From: Clostridiales bacterium | GTDB lineage: Bacteria; Bacillota; Clostridia; Oscillospirales; Oscillospiraceae | Reading direction: 5' to 3' | Assembly: GCA_003525905.1 (NCBI GenBank) | Contig: DQIA01000096.1 | Coordinates: 1 to 13,304, forward strand | DNA: 13,304 bases | In this document: piece by piece, positions 5,716 to 13,304 of the stretch | How the letters are laid out: the number at the start of each line of letters is the position of its first letter | Numbering within the stretch: position 1 is the first letter of the stretch | Program-made: the position numbers and the translations under genes | Notes under the pieces: generated by a model | What the model was told of the DNA's origin: nothing | The model's database searches: none | Seen by the model: only the letters and a program-made list of their open reading frames with translations

Positions 5716-8700
5716 ATGACAAAACATCGTGTGACTCGCCGCCTGCTGGCGGTGGCGCTGTCCGTGCTTCTGGTGCTCGGCTGTGTCGCTCCGGCTGTCG
5801 CGGCGACCTACGAGAGCGGCACCTACACCGGTACGGGTACGGGCCGCAACGGGTCTGTGGCGCTGACGCTCACGCTGACGAACGGCGCGATCGCGAGCGT
5901 GGACAATGTGACCCATTCGGAAACTGCCCGCTATTGGGAAAAGGCCAAGGTGCTTCTTGACCGGCTCGTCGGTCTGCAGACCCCGGAGCAGGTCGAAAAG
6001 CTCGACGCCGTGACCGGCGCGACCCTGAGCAGCAATGCCATCAAGGAAGCTGCGAAGGACGTGTTCCGTCAGGCCGAATCGAAGGAGACTCCGGTCTTCG
6101 CGTCCGGCAGCGGCACGAAGAGCGACCCGTATCTCATCCGCACGGTTGCACAGCTGCAGGCCTTTGCCGCAGCCGTCAACGGCGGCACGGGCTATGAGGG
6201 CCAGTACATCAGTCTGGATGCCGATCTGGACCTGACCGGAACCGCGTGGACGCCCATCGGCGCGACGGGCTCGTTCAACGGCAGCTTCAACGGCAACTAT
6301 CATACGATCACCGGCATGACCATCGGCTCGGAAAGCGAGAAGGCTTCCTATACGGAGGCAGGCCTCTTCGGGTCGGTAGGCAAGGGCGCTGCCATCCGCA
6401 ACGTCGGCGTTATCAACGCCGCGATCTACAACAAGACCACGACGGACCCGAGCGTCGGCCTTCTGGCGGCCGGGATCAGCGAGAACAGCATCGTCGAGAG
6501 CTGCTGGGCGACCGGCACGATCTACAGCGATACGACTTCTCCCTATTATTCCTACGTCGGCGGCCTCGTCGGCAGCATCGGCATCAAGAGCCTCATCTGC
6601 AACAGCTGGACGAACGTTGTCGTCTATGCCAAGGGCAGCTCTGACAGCTTCGTCGGCGGCATCGTCGGCGATACCGGCAACAACTCCGCCGTTGTGAACT
6701 GCGCGGCCCTCGGCTCCGTGGCAAACTACGGCAACACGTCCATGATGTATGGCGCGGGCGGCGTAGTGGGCTACAGCTCCGGCGCGGTCTATGCCAGCTA
6801 TTCCTCCAGCCGCATCCATATGGACGCCATGTCCTCTGAGGACGGTGCGGACGTGCCGGTCGGCGGCGTTGTCGGCTCTCCCTCGGCTCTGTCTGCGGCC
6901 TACAACTGCTATTTCAACAAGGAAGAGAAGCAGACCTATTATGACGGCGAGGTCTCGACGCCGCTGGCCGTCGGTTACGACGTGCTGAACTACAGCGAGA
7001 GCGACAACGATCACTGCGAGGGTTTGACTGCCGCCGAGATCGCCTCCGAGACGCTTCTGAACAAGCTCACCGCGGCCCTGACGCCGGAGGAGCTGGCAAA
7101 GGGCCAGGCCTACTTCAAGTCCGAATCCCTGCTGACCGGCGACATCACGCTCGACAGCCTGCTGAGCATGACGGAAAACGGCTGGTGCACATGGGAGCGC
7201 AATGCGGACGGCGCGCTGCTGCCCACGGCGGGCGGCTCCGTCACGCCGGAAGAGCCGGATTACTTCGCAGGCGGCGACGGCTCGGTCGGCGATCCCTATC
7301 AGATCGCGACGGAAGCGCAGCTGCGCGCCTTTGCCGAGGCCACGCAGGCCGGAAAGCTCGTGACGACGAATGTCTGCTTCGTCCTGACGGCCGACATCGC
7401 CCTGAACGGCGAGTGGACGCCGGTCCACAGCTTCGGCGGCACGTTCGACGGCGGTGATCACACCGTCTCCGGCATGACCATCGGCACGGCCGATGCGCCC
7501 TCCAAGCTGGTTTCTGCGGGCTTCTTCGATGTGCTGGCCAACACGGCCAGAGTGCATGACCTGCACCTGACGAACGCCTCCGTCTATGTGCAGCGCTCCG
7601 GCGCGGCGCTGGATGACCGCATCTATGCCGGCGGCCTCGTCGGCGGCGCGGGCACGGCGGGCAGCAATGTGCGCATCGACAACTGCTCCGTCACGGGCAG
7701 CACGATCTCCGCTGCCTCCGGCACATTTGCCTATGCAGGCGGCCTTGCCGGTCGTCTCGACCGCGAAAACGTTGTGACGAACTGCTGGACGGATATTGCC
7801 GTCACCGCAGTCTCTGCCAATTCTCCTGCCTGCGCGGGCGGCCTTGTCGCCACCATCGGCGGCAGCAGCATGATCGCCAATGCGGCCGCGCTGGGCGATG
7901 TCTCGGTCACGGGCGTCAGTGCGGAATACAACTGGTGCCGCGCGGGCGGCCTGCTGGGCTCCTCGGCCTATCTGACCCACAACTGCTACGCCTCCGGCAA
8001 TGTCTCCCTGCAGGATTCTGCCGAGAGCGTCAAGAACGTCTATCTCGGCTGCCTCATCGGCGAGCAGAGCGGCGGTGTGGTCGTCTCCGGCCACTATTCC
8101 AACGGCGCAGTTCTGCGATACAACGGCGAGACGCAGACGGCCAAGGCGACCGGCTCCATCCCCGCCTCGTGGTATTTTGACTACAACAAGATCACCGCGC
8201 ACGACAGCGTCACGGATGCGGCCTTTGCCGCGGCCATGAACGACGGCATCTCCGAGAGCGGCATTGCCGAGACGGATGCCTATCTGACGAGCAGCGGCAA
8301 GTTCACCTCCTACACGGCCGAGGGCCTTGCGGCCATGCGCCCGGCTGCCTGGCAGAGCTGGGGCCTCGCGGACGGCAAGGTCGTCCTCGGCGGTTCGCTG
8401 GATGATGCGGTGTTCGCAGGCGGCGACGGCTCCGAGACCGCTCCGTTCCTCATCCGCACCGAGGCGCAGCTGCGCGCCTTCGCAGCGACGACGGCGGACG
8501 GCGAGACCTATGCCGGTCAGTATGTCGCGCTGGATGCCGACATCACCCTGAACGGCGACTGGACGCCGATCCATTCCTTCGCCGGTACGTTCGACGGCCA
8601 GGGCCACACGGTCTCCGGCATGACCATCGGCACGGAGTCCGCTCCGGCCGATGCCTCGGATACGCCGCTCGGCTTCTTTGACATTCTGGCAAACGATGCA

Positions 8701-11700
8701 CGGGTCCGCAATCTGCACCTGACCGGCGTGAGCATCTACGGCTCCGCAGTGGGCCAGTGGACGCGTCCGTTCGTCGGCGGCATCGCGGGCGGCTCCCTGA
8801 GCATTGGCTCGGGCGTCCGTATCGACAACTGCTCCGTCACCGGCTCCGCCATCTCCCTGACAGCGGAAAACTGGGCCTACACCGGCGGCATCCTCGGCGC
8901 GCAGGCCATGAACGGCGTCATCACGAACAGCTGGACCGATGTGACGGTCTCCGCCATCTCCAAGAGCGGCCTGACCTGCGTTGGTGGCATCACTGCCATC
9001 AACAGCAACGGCGCCATGCTGGCAAACTGCGCCGCGCTGGGCGATGTGATCTCCCACAACGGCTACACGCTCACCAGCACCATCAGCGGCGCTGCAGGCG
9101 GCCTGATCGGCCAGGCGACCGGCCTGCTGCACAACTGCTATGCCTCCGGCAACATCGAGCTGGTCAACGCCATGGATGTGGCAGCGCCTGCCGCCGGTAT
9201 GCTGGTCGGTAAAATTTCCGCAAGCCGCGCGCTGAACGGCGTGGTCGTCGGCTGCCGCTATGAGACGGCCTCCGTTGTGACGGCCAACGGCACGCAGATC
9301 GAGACGGCTGCCGCGGGCGCCATGGGCGACACGGTCCGGCTGGAGAATGTCTCTGCTGCCGACACCGGCGCGAAGACGTTTGCAGACACCATGAACGAGG
9401 GCCTCTCGACTGCGGGCCTCGGCCGCACCGACCGCTGGCTGACCGGCGAGGATGTCGGCTTTACCGCAGAGGAGCTGGCTGCGCTGCGCCCGGCGGCATG
9501 GTATGCCTGGGAGCGCAATGAGGACGGCAAGACGGTCCTGAGCGCCAGAGTCTATGAGGATACCGAGATCCCGACGCCGGACTTCTTTGACAGCGGTGAC
9601 GGCACGGAGGGGGATCCGTGGATCATCCGCACGCTTGCCCAGCTGCAGGCCTTCCGCGCGTTCTTTGCGAAGAGCGACTTTGACGGAGCCTGCATCGCTC
9701 TGGCGGCCGATCTCGACCTGACCGGCGCAGAGTGGGCCCCCATCGGCCACACGGACAGAGGTGTGCAGGCCTTCCGCGGCCACTTTGACGGCCGTGGCCA
9801 CACCATTTCCGGCATGAGCATCGGCACGGCGGATGCGCCGGTTTCCGACACGACCAGAACATACTATGGCCTGTTTGCGGCCCTGATGGACGGTGCTTCC
9901 GTCGAGGACCTCCGCGTGGAGGGCAGCATCTATGTCACGGGCGAGCAGACGGTGTCTGCCGGTCTGCTGGCAGGCTGCAGCGACCTTGCGCTCATCGACC
10001 GCTGTTATGCGGCGGGCACGGTGCAGGTCCGCACCGAAAACGGCAGCTTTGCAAACAGCAGCTTTGCGGGCGGCCTCATCGGCTACAGCCAGCGCAGCGA
10101 GATTTACAACTGCGGCGCAGATGTCGCGCTCGACGCCTACTGCAAGACGGCAAACGCCGAGGCGGGCGGCATCACGGCCATGAACGCCTTCGGCATCATC
10201 GCAAACTCCTATGCGACCGGCACGCTGACCGCGGCCACGGACCGCACCGTGGACGACAGCGGCGTGAGCTACCTCGGCGGCATCGCAGGCTGCCAGGCCG
10301 GTACGCTTGTGAACTGCTACAGCGACTGCACGCTGACGTCCAAGACGTGGACGAAGTTTGTCGGCGCGCTTGGCGGCATGGCCACGGCCATCAGCGAGAG
10401 CTATGACAGCTACTATGCAGAGGATGTGGCCCTGACCATCGAGGATCAGCGCCTCGATCCGCCGGTCGCCTTCGGCACGGTCGTTCCGTCCGGCTACAAC
10501 GAGGACGGCGATCTGCTTAACGGTGCGTTTATCTACAACGTCACGGCCATGACGCTGGAGCCTGCCGCTCTGGCCGCGGCCCTGAATGAGAACTTTGCCG
10601 CATTCCCGGTCGACCCGGCCGAGCTGACGGTCCCGCTCCTGCGCTGGACGGTCGTCGACGGCAAGGCGGTCCCGCGCGGCGGCGCGGCGGGCATCACCTA
10701 TGTTCCCGTGGAAAAGCCGGACCCGGCGCCCGAATATGCCTATCAGGACGGCGTGTACTACGGCCGCGATGAGGCGGAGCATGTCATTGTCCGCATCGTC
10801 GTGAAGGACGGCAAGATCGTCTCCGCCGAGATCGTCACCCCGAAGGACTTCGACGCCGACCATGCCGAGGAGATCCTCGCCGCCGTGGTCAGCAGCCAGA
10901 CAGTCGAACGCGCCGACAGCGACACGGCGGACGACAGCACCCTGAAGTCCGCGCTGAAGGTCGCCCTGAACCGCGCCCTGCTCGGCGATACCTCGACCTA
11001 TGATCCTGCCGATCCCACCGCGACCTTCGACGGCGGCAGCGGCACGAAGGCCGACCCGTACCGCATCGCAACGGCCGATCAGCTGCGTGCCTTTGCGGCA
11101 GCCGTGAATGAGGAAGAGCATTTTGCCGGGGAATACATCGTCCTGACGGCGGATATCGATCTCGCGGGCCGCAAATGGGTCCCGGCAGGCAATGCCGGAG
11201 CGCACTGCTTCAGCGGTATTTTCGACGGACAGAACCACAAGATCCTCGGCCTGCGCATCGGCACGGAGGAGACACCTGCGGACTATGTCGCAGCCGGTCT
11301 GTTCGCCTATGCCGACGGCGCGATCATCCGCAACGTCGCCATCGAAAATGCACAGATCAATATCAAGCGCACGGACAGCGTCCGCATCTATGCGGGCATC
11401 GTCGCCGGTGTTATGGATAAGTCCGAGACCGGCGCAGGCGCGCTCATCACGAACTGCGCCGTCTCCGGCACGGGCTCCGCGTCCTCCAAGGACTGGAGCA
11501 CGGTCGGCGGTATCGTGGGTCAGAGCTATGACAGCGTGATCCTGAACTGCAGCGCCCATGTCGACCTGACGACGGTCTCCGTCAGCGGCAGTGCGCTGGC
11601 AGGCGGCATCGTCGGTCTGGACGGCTTCTCGATCCTGGCCAACAGCTACGCCATGGGCAGCATCTATGCCGATGCAGGCGTGAACGCTGCGACCATCGGC

Positions 11701-13137
11701 GGCATCGCCGGTATGCAGGCGGGTGTTGCGGGCAACAACTATTCCGACATGAAGCTCACGTCGAAGAACGCCACGGGCGACATCGGCGGCATCGCGGGCC
11801 GCAACACGGCCATCGGCACCGTGAATTACGGCTACTTCAACAGCGAGCAGGAGCAGCGCAGCGGCAACAGCGTCGTGACGCCTGCGAAGGACATCGGCAC
11901 GAACGTGACCATGGGCTCGACCGGCGTTGTGCGCAACACGGCCGCCATGACCGGCGCGGAGCTGCGCAGCGAGACGTTCCGCGACCTGCTCAACGAAAAC
12001 CAGTGCGAGGACCACGAGCTGCGTTCCGCCCTGCAGGACGGCGTCACCCGCTACAGCATCAAGCTGCGTGCGGACGGCAGCCTGACGGTGGACAGCTGGA
12101 TCCTGGACGGCGAGGTCCGGCAGAAGAACGCTCCGGTGCTCGAGCTTGACCCGCAGGCGCCCGAGGCACCGGTCATCACGCCGGACGGCGGCAGCTACGC
12201 CGAGGCGCAGACCGTGACCATCACGGCGGACTCTGCCGACGCTGCGATCTACTACACGCTTGACGGCTCCGATCCTCTGAACGGCACGCTCTACACCGGC
12301 CCGTTCACGCTGGAGCAGTCCGCCGTCGTGCGCGCCGTCGCCGTCCGCGGCAACTCCGTCAGTGCGGAAACAAGGGTGGAATTCACCATCGAGACGGTGC
12401 ACAATGCCGTCCTGAGCTTTGTCTCCAACGGCGGTTCCGTTGTGGAGCGCGTGGAGCTGCCCGTCGGTACTGCCCTGGACCTGAGCGCCTATGTGACGGA
12501 GCGCGAGGGCTATGACTTCACCGGCTGGTATCTCGACGCCGCGCTGACGCAGCCCATCACAAGCCTGACGCTCGAGGCCGACACGACGGTCTACGCGGGC
12601 TGGCGCATCCGCAATCCGTTTGTCGACGTGGCCGAGAAGGACTACTTCTATGACGCGGTTCTCTGGGGCGTGGAAAACGGCGTCGTCAAGGGCATGGATG
12701 AGACGCACTTCGAGCCGGAGACGGTCTGCACCCGTGCGCAGGCGCTGACGTTCCTGTGGCGTGCAAACGGTATGCCGCAGCCGAAGACGACGACCAATCC
12801 GTTCGTTGATGTCGATGCCTCTGCCTACTACTATGACGCAGTCCTCTGGGGTGTCGAGAACGGCATCGTCAAGGGCATGGATGAGACGCACTTTGAGCCG
12901 GATACGGCCTGCAGCCGCGCGCATGCGCTGACGTTCCTGTGGCGCGCGAAGGGCATGCCGCAGGCAAGCGGCACGACGTTTGCCGATGTCCCGGCCAATG
13001 CCTACTATGCGCAGGCAGTTGCCTGGGGCGTAGAGAACGGCATTGTCAAGGGCATGGATGAGACGCACTTTGAGCCGGATACGCTCTGCCAGCGTGCTCA
13101 CGCCGTGACGTTCCTCTGGCGTGCCTACGCGAACTGA
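5716..13137 (+). CDS. Giant secreted SLH-anchored protein with FMN-binding domain and five GLUG/β-helix modules
   Basis: 2473 residues; AGGAGG (5699–5704) lies 11 nt before the ATG. The signal peptide is ~1–29 (AVA cut site). Residues ~34–118 are an FMN_bind domain with the ApbE-type covalent flavin motif DAVTGAT (D97–T103; T103 the likely acceptor). GLUG-rich modules start near residues 128, 517, 900 and 1291. A second FMN_bind-like domain (~1674–1765) has a broken motif. A fifth module starts near 1771. Next come a chitobiase-C-like domain (~2149–2230, with IYYTLDGSDP), an InlB/Listeria-Bacteroides repeat (~2231–2297) and three SLH domains (~2300, ~2361, ~2422). The protein is probably displayed on the cell wall through secondary polymer. 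The flavin would need an extracytoplasmic ApbE transferase, not in this window. It could serve surface electron transfer, with the GLUG modules as stalk or adhesin; function is inference. No convincing promoter is visible between the preceding terminator and the start. Confidence 0.9.
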   Translation: MTKHRVTRRLLAVALSVLLVLGCVAPAVAATYESGTYTGTGTGRNGSVALTLTLTNGAIASVDNVTHSETARYWEKAKVLLDRLVGLQTPEQVEKLDAVTGATLSSNAIKEAAKDVFRQAESKETPVFASGSGTKSDPYLIRTVAQLQAFAAAVNGGTGYEGQYISLDADLDLTGTAWTPIGATGSFNGSFNGNYHTITGMTIGSESEKASYTEAGLFGSVGKGAAIRNVGVINAAIYNKTTTDPSVGLLAAGISENSIVESCWATGTIYSDTTSPYYSYVGGLVGSIGIKSLICNSWTNVVVYAKGSSDSFVGGIVGDTGNNSAVVNCAALGSVANYGNTSMMYGAGGVVGYSSGAVYASYSSSRIHMDAMSSEDGADVPVGGVVGSPSALSAAYNCYFNKEEKQTYYDGEVSTPLAVGYDVLNYSESDNDHCEGLTAAEIASETLLNKLTAALTPEELAKGQAYFKSESLLTGDITLDSLLSMTENGWCTWERNADGALLPTAGGSVTPEEPDYFAGGDGSVGDPYQIATEAQLRAFAEATQAGKLVTTNVCFVLTADIALNGEWTPVHSFGGTFDGGDHTVSGMTIGTADAPSKLVSAGFFDVLANTARVHDLHLTNASVYVQRSGAALDDRIYAGGLVGGAGTAGSNVRIDNCSVTGSTISAASGTFAYAGGLAGRLDRENVVTNCWTDIAVTAVSANSPACAGGLVATIGGSSMIANAAALGDVSVTGVSAEYNWCRAGGLLGSSAYLTHNCYASGNVSLQDSAESVKNVYLGCLIGEQSGGVVVSGHYSNGAVLRYNGETQTAKATGSIPASWYFDYNKITAHDSVTDAAFAAAMNDGISESGIAETDAYLTSSGKFTSYTAEGLAAMRPAAWQSWGLADGKVVLGGSLDDAVFAGGDGSETAPFLIRTEAQLRAFAATTADGETYAGQYVALDADITLNGDWTPIHSFAGTFDGQGHTVSGMTIGTESAPADASDTPLGFFDILANDARVRNLHLTGVSIYGSAVGQWTRPFVGGIAGGSLSIGSGVRIDNCSVTGSAISLTAENWAYTGGILGAQAMNGVITNSWTDVTVSAISKSGLTCVGGITAINSNGAMLANCAALGDVISHNGYTLTSTISGAAGGLIGQATGLLHNCYASGNIELVNAMDVAAPAAGMLVGKISASRALNGVVVGCRYETASVVTANGTQIETAAAGAMGDTVRLENVSAADTGAKTFADTMNEGLSTAGLGRTDRWLTGEDVGFTAEELAALRPAAWYAWERNEDGKTVLSARVYEDTEIPTPDFFDSGDGTEGDPWIIRTLAQLQAFRAFFAKSDFDGACIALAADLDLTGAEWAPIGHTDRGVQAFRGHFDGRGHTISGMSIGTADAPVSDTTRTYYGLFAALMDGASVEDLRVEGSIYVTGEQTVSAGLLAGCSDLALIDRCYAAGTVQVRTENGSFANSSFAGGLIGYSQRSEIYNCGADVALDAYCKTANAEAGGITAMNAFGIIANSYATGTLTAATDRTVDDSGVSYLGGIAGCQAGTLVNCYSDCTLTSKTWTKFVGALGGMATAISESYDSYYAEDVALTIEDQRLDPPVAFGTVVPSGYNEDGDLLNGAFIYNVTAMTLEPAALAAALNENFAAFPVDPAELTVPLLRWTVVDGKAVPRGGAAGITYVPVEKPDPAPEYAYQDGVYYGRDEAEHVIVRIVVKDGKIVSAEIVTPKDFDADHAEEILAAVVSSQTVERADSDTADDSTLKSALKVALNRALLGDTSTYDPADPTATFDGGSGTKADPYRIATADQLRAFAAAVNEEEHFAGEYIVLTADIDLAGRKWVPAGNAGAHCFSGIFDGQNHKILGLRIGTEETPADYVAAGLFAYADGAIIRNVAIENAQINIKRTDSVRIYAGIVAGVMDKSETGAGALITNCAVSGTGSASSKDWSTVGGIVGQSYDSVILNCSAHVDLTTVSVSGSALAGGIVGLDGFSILANSYAMGSIYADAGVNAATIGGIAGMQAGVAGNNYSDMKLTSKNATGDIGGIAGRNTAIGTVNYGYFNSEQEQRSGNSVVTPAKDIGTNVTMGSTGVVRNTAAMTGAELRSETFRDLLNENQCEDHELRSALQDGVTRYSIKLRADGSLTVDSWILDGEVRQKNAPVLELDPQAPEAPVITPDGGSYAEAQTVTITADSADAAIYYTLDGSDPLNGTLYTGPFTLEQSAVVRAVAVRGNSVSAETRVEFTIETVHNAVLSFVSNGGSVVERVELPVGTALDLSAYVTEREGYDFTGWYLDAALTQPITSLTLEADTTVYAGWRIRNPFVDVAEKDYFYDAVLWGVENGVVKGMDETHFEPETVCTRAQALTFLWRANGMPQPKTTTNPFVDVDASAYYYDAVLWGVENGIVKGMDETHFEPDTACSRAHALTFLWRAKGMPQASGTTFADVPANAYYAQAVAWGVENGIVKGMDETHFEPDTLCQRAHAVTFLWRAYAN
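6097..7260 (+). repeat. GLUG module 1 of the giant SLH protein
   Basis: It encodes residues ~128–515. It begins with the shared header GSGTKSDPYLIRTVAQLQAF, then a WTPIG turn, GMTIGS, GLF and a series of GG(L/I)VG…NC strands typical of GLUG repeats. It ends near the shared WERNADG motif. Confidence 0.8.
7264..8409 (+). repeat. GLUG module 2 of the giant SLH protein
   Basis: It encodes residues ~517–898. The header is GGDGSVGDPYQIATEAQLRAF. The strand series DNCSVTGS, TNCWTDI, AAALGDV, HNCYASGN recurs in the same order in module 3, its closest relative. Confidence 0.8.
8413..9582 (+). repeat. GLUG module 3 of the giant SLH protein
   Basis: It encodes residues ~900–1289. The header is GGDGSETAPFLIRTEAQLRAF. 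It is clearly paralogous to module 2, with long nucleotide stretches shared around the SGMTIGT codons. It closes with RPAAWYAWERNEDG. Confidence 0.8.
9586..10737 (+). repeat. GLUG module 4 of the giant SLH protein
   Basis: It encodes residues ~1291–1674. The header is SGDGTEGDPWIIRTLAQLQAF, followed by GHFDGRGHTISGMSIGTADA. It is followed not by another module but by the second FMN-binding-like domain. Confidence 0.8.
10738..11010 (+). other. Region encoding the second FMN_bind-like domain with a degenerate flavin motif
   Basis: Residues ~1675–1765 show the FMN_bind pattern DGVYYGR…VIVRIVVKDGKIVSAEIVTP, ending in TLKSALKVALNRAL. Where the first domain has DAVTGATLSS, this one has DSDTADDSTLKS (from D1734). 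The (S/T)GAT acceptor motif is missing and there are about two extra residues. Confidence 0.65.
11026..12159 (+). repeat. GLUG module 5 of the giant SLH protein
   Basis: It encodes residues ~1771–2148. The header is GGSGTKADPYRIATADQLRAF, then FDGQNHKILGLRIGTEE. It is the most diverged copy and is followed by the chitobiase-C-like domain. Confidence 0.75.
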
Positions 13138-13164
13138 GTCCCCATAACGCGTAAATAACAAAAG

Positions 13165-13198
13165 CCCGCTGCAGGGTTCCCTGCAGCGGGTCAATTTA
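13165..13198 (+). terminator. Rho-independent terminator after the giant SLH protein gene
   Basis: A perfect 11-bp stem, CCCGCTGCAGG (13165–13175) with CCTGCAGCGGG (13180–13190), has a GTTC loop. It follows an A-rich stretch and is followed by tcaatttat, an imperfect U-run. Confidence 0.8.
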
Positions 13199-13199
13199 T

Positions 13200-13292
13200 G
13201 GCAGCGCCGCACAATTGCAGCTTCGGCCTTTGCCGGATATTTATCGCCGATCCGTCGGTTCGAAAAGTTTGAGGTATTGCGCAGCCGTTGGC
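13200..13292. repeat. Small dispersed repeat, MITE/REP-like, copy B
   Basis: It starts with GGCAGCGCCGCACAATT (13200–13216), 16 of 17 identical to the left end of copy A. It shares the core at 13232–13250 with the minus strand of copy A (18 of 19). The right end is diverged; a loosely matching inverted end lies at about 13275–13292, and the element may continue past the window. Confidence 0.55.
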
Positions 13293-13304
13293 GGCTTTGC
13301 CGCC
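13290..13304. other. Perfect GC hairpin at the window edge
   Basis: GGCGGC-TTT-GCCGCC is a 6-bp perfect stem. It may be the end of repeat copy B or part of a terminator or leader of the next unit; the window ends here. Confidence 0.4.

Noticed and set aside
5716..5790. Reading the giant protein as a lipoprotein (VLGC at residues 20–23)
   Set aside because: The residue before Gly is Leu, a poor lipobox. A good signal peptidase I site (AVA, residues 27–29) follows, and the protein has SLH domains for anchoring.
5674..13212. A 2512-residue open frame on the minus strand across the whole giant gene
   Set aside because: It is in exact codon register with the + gene and open only because that gene avoids TTA, CTA and TCA. 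Its translation is low-complexity and rich in Arg, Ala, Asp and His, with no domains; the + strand has a signal peptide, recognisable domains and a ribosome binding site.
1..13304. tRNA, rRNA, transposase or integrase genes
   Set aside because: I saw no tRNA arms, rRNA segments or transposase motifs on either strand by eye.

Overview
The window is GC-rich DNA, and every gene I can support lies on the + strand. It looks like a Gram-positive anaerobe of the Clostridia, most likely Oscillospiraceae/Ruminococcaceae such as an Oscillibacter, Flavonifractor or Dysosmobacter relative. The reasons are the nnrD–lipoprotein–alr order, the strong AGGAGG ribosome binding sites, triple S-layer homology (SLH) domains of the 'CTRAQ…FLWRA' type, and surface proteins built from GLUG, InlB-like and chitobiase-C-like modules. 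The placement is inference; no rRNA or other taxonomic marker is present.

Left part (1–2442): a housekeeping operon. It holds the 3' part of NAD(P)H-hydrate dehydratase (nnrD), then a small lipoprotein that resembles the LolA-like GerS/YdcC proteins found next to alr in other Firmicutes, then a complete alanine racemase (alr). The lipoprotein is translationally coupled to nnrD: its Shine-Dalgarno overlaps the nnrD stop. A perfect extended -10 box near the end of the lipoprotein gene may give alr its own promoter. A strong hairpin terminator closes the operon.

Middle part (2443–5613): a textbook promoter (TTGACA-17-TAAAAT) drives a long, structured leader of about 190 nt. The leader carries two copies of a GTTAG-N6-CTAA(C/T) element, the second resembling a DtxR/IdeR metal box. 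It is followed by a 965-residue secreted protein with a candidate caspase-like (clan CD) His/Cys dyad, β-rich spacer modules, two CxxC pairs and three C-terminal SLH domains. A terminator follows.

Right part (5614–13304): a 2473-residue secreted SLH protein. Its order is signal peptide, FMN-binding domain with an intact covalent-flavin motif, four ~385-residue GLUG/β-helix modules, a second FMN-binding-like domain whose flavin motif is broken, a fifth module, a chitobiase-C-like domain, an InlB-like domain and three SLH domains. Copies of one small dispersed repeat (MITE/REP-like) sit in the intergenic regions on both sides of this gene, with cores in opposite orientation.

Taken together, this is a cell-envelope region: D-alanine supply for peptidoglycan, then two large proteins probably held on secondary cell-wall polymer by SLH domains. 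The most unusual inference is that one of them may display covalently bound flavin at the cell surface, encoded next to a surface protein that looks like a cysteine peptidase.
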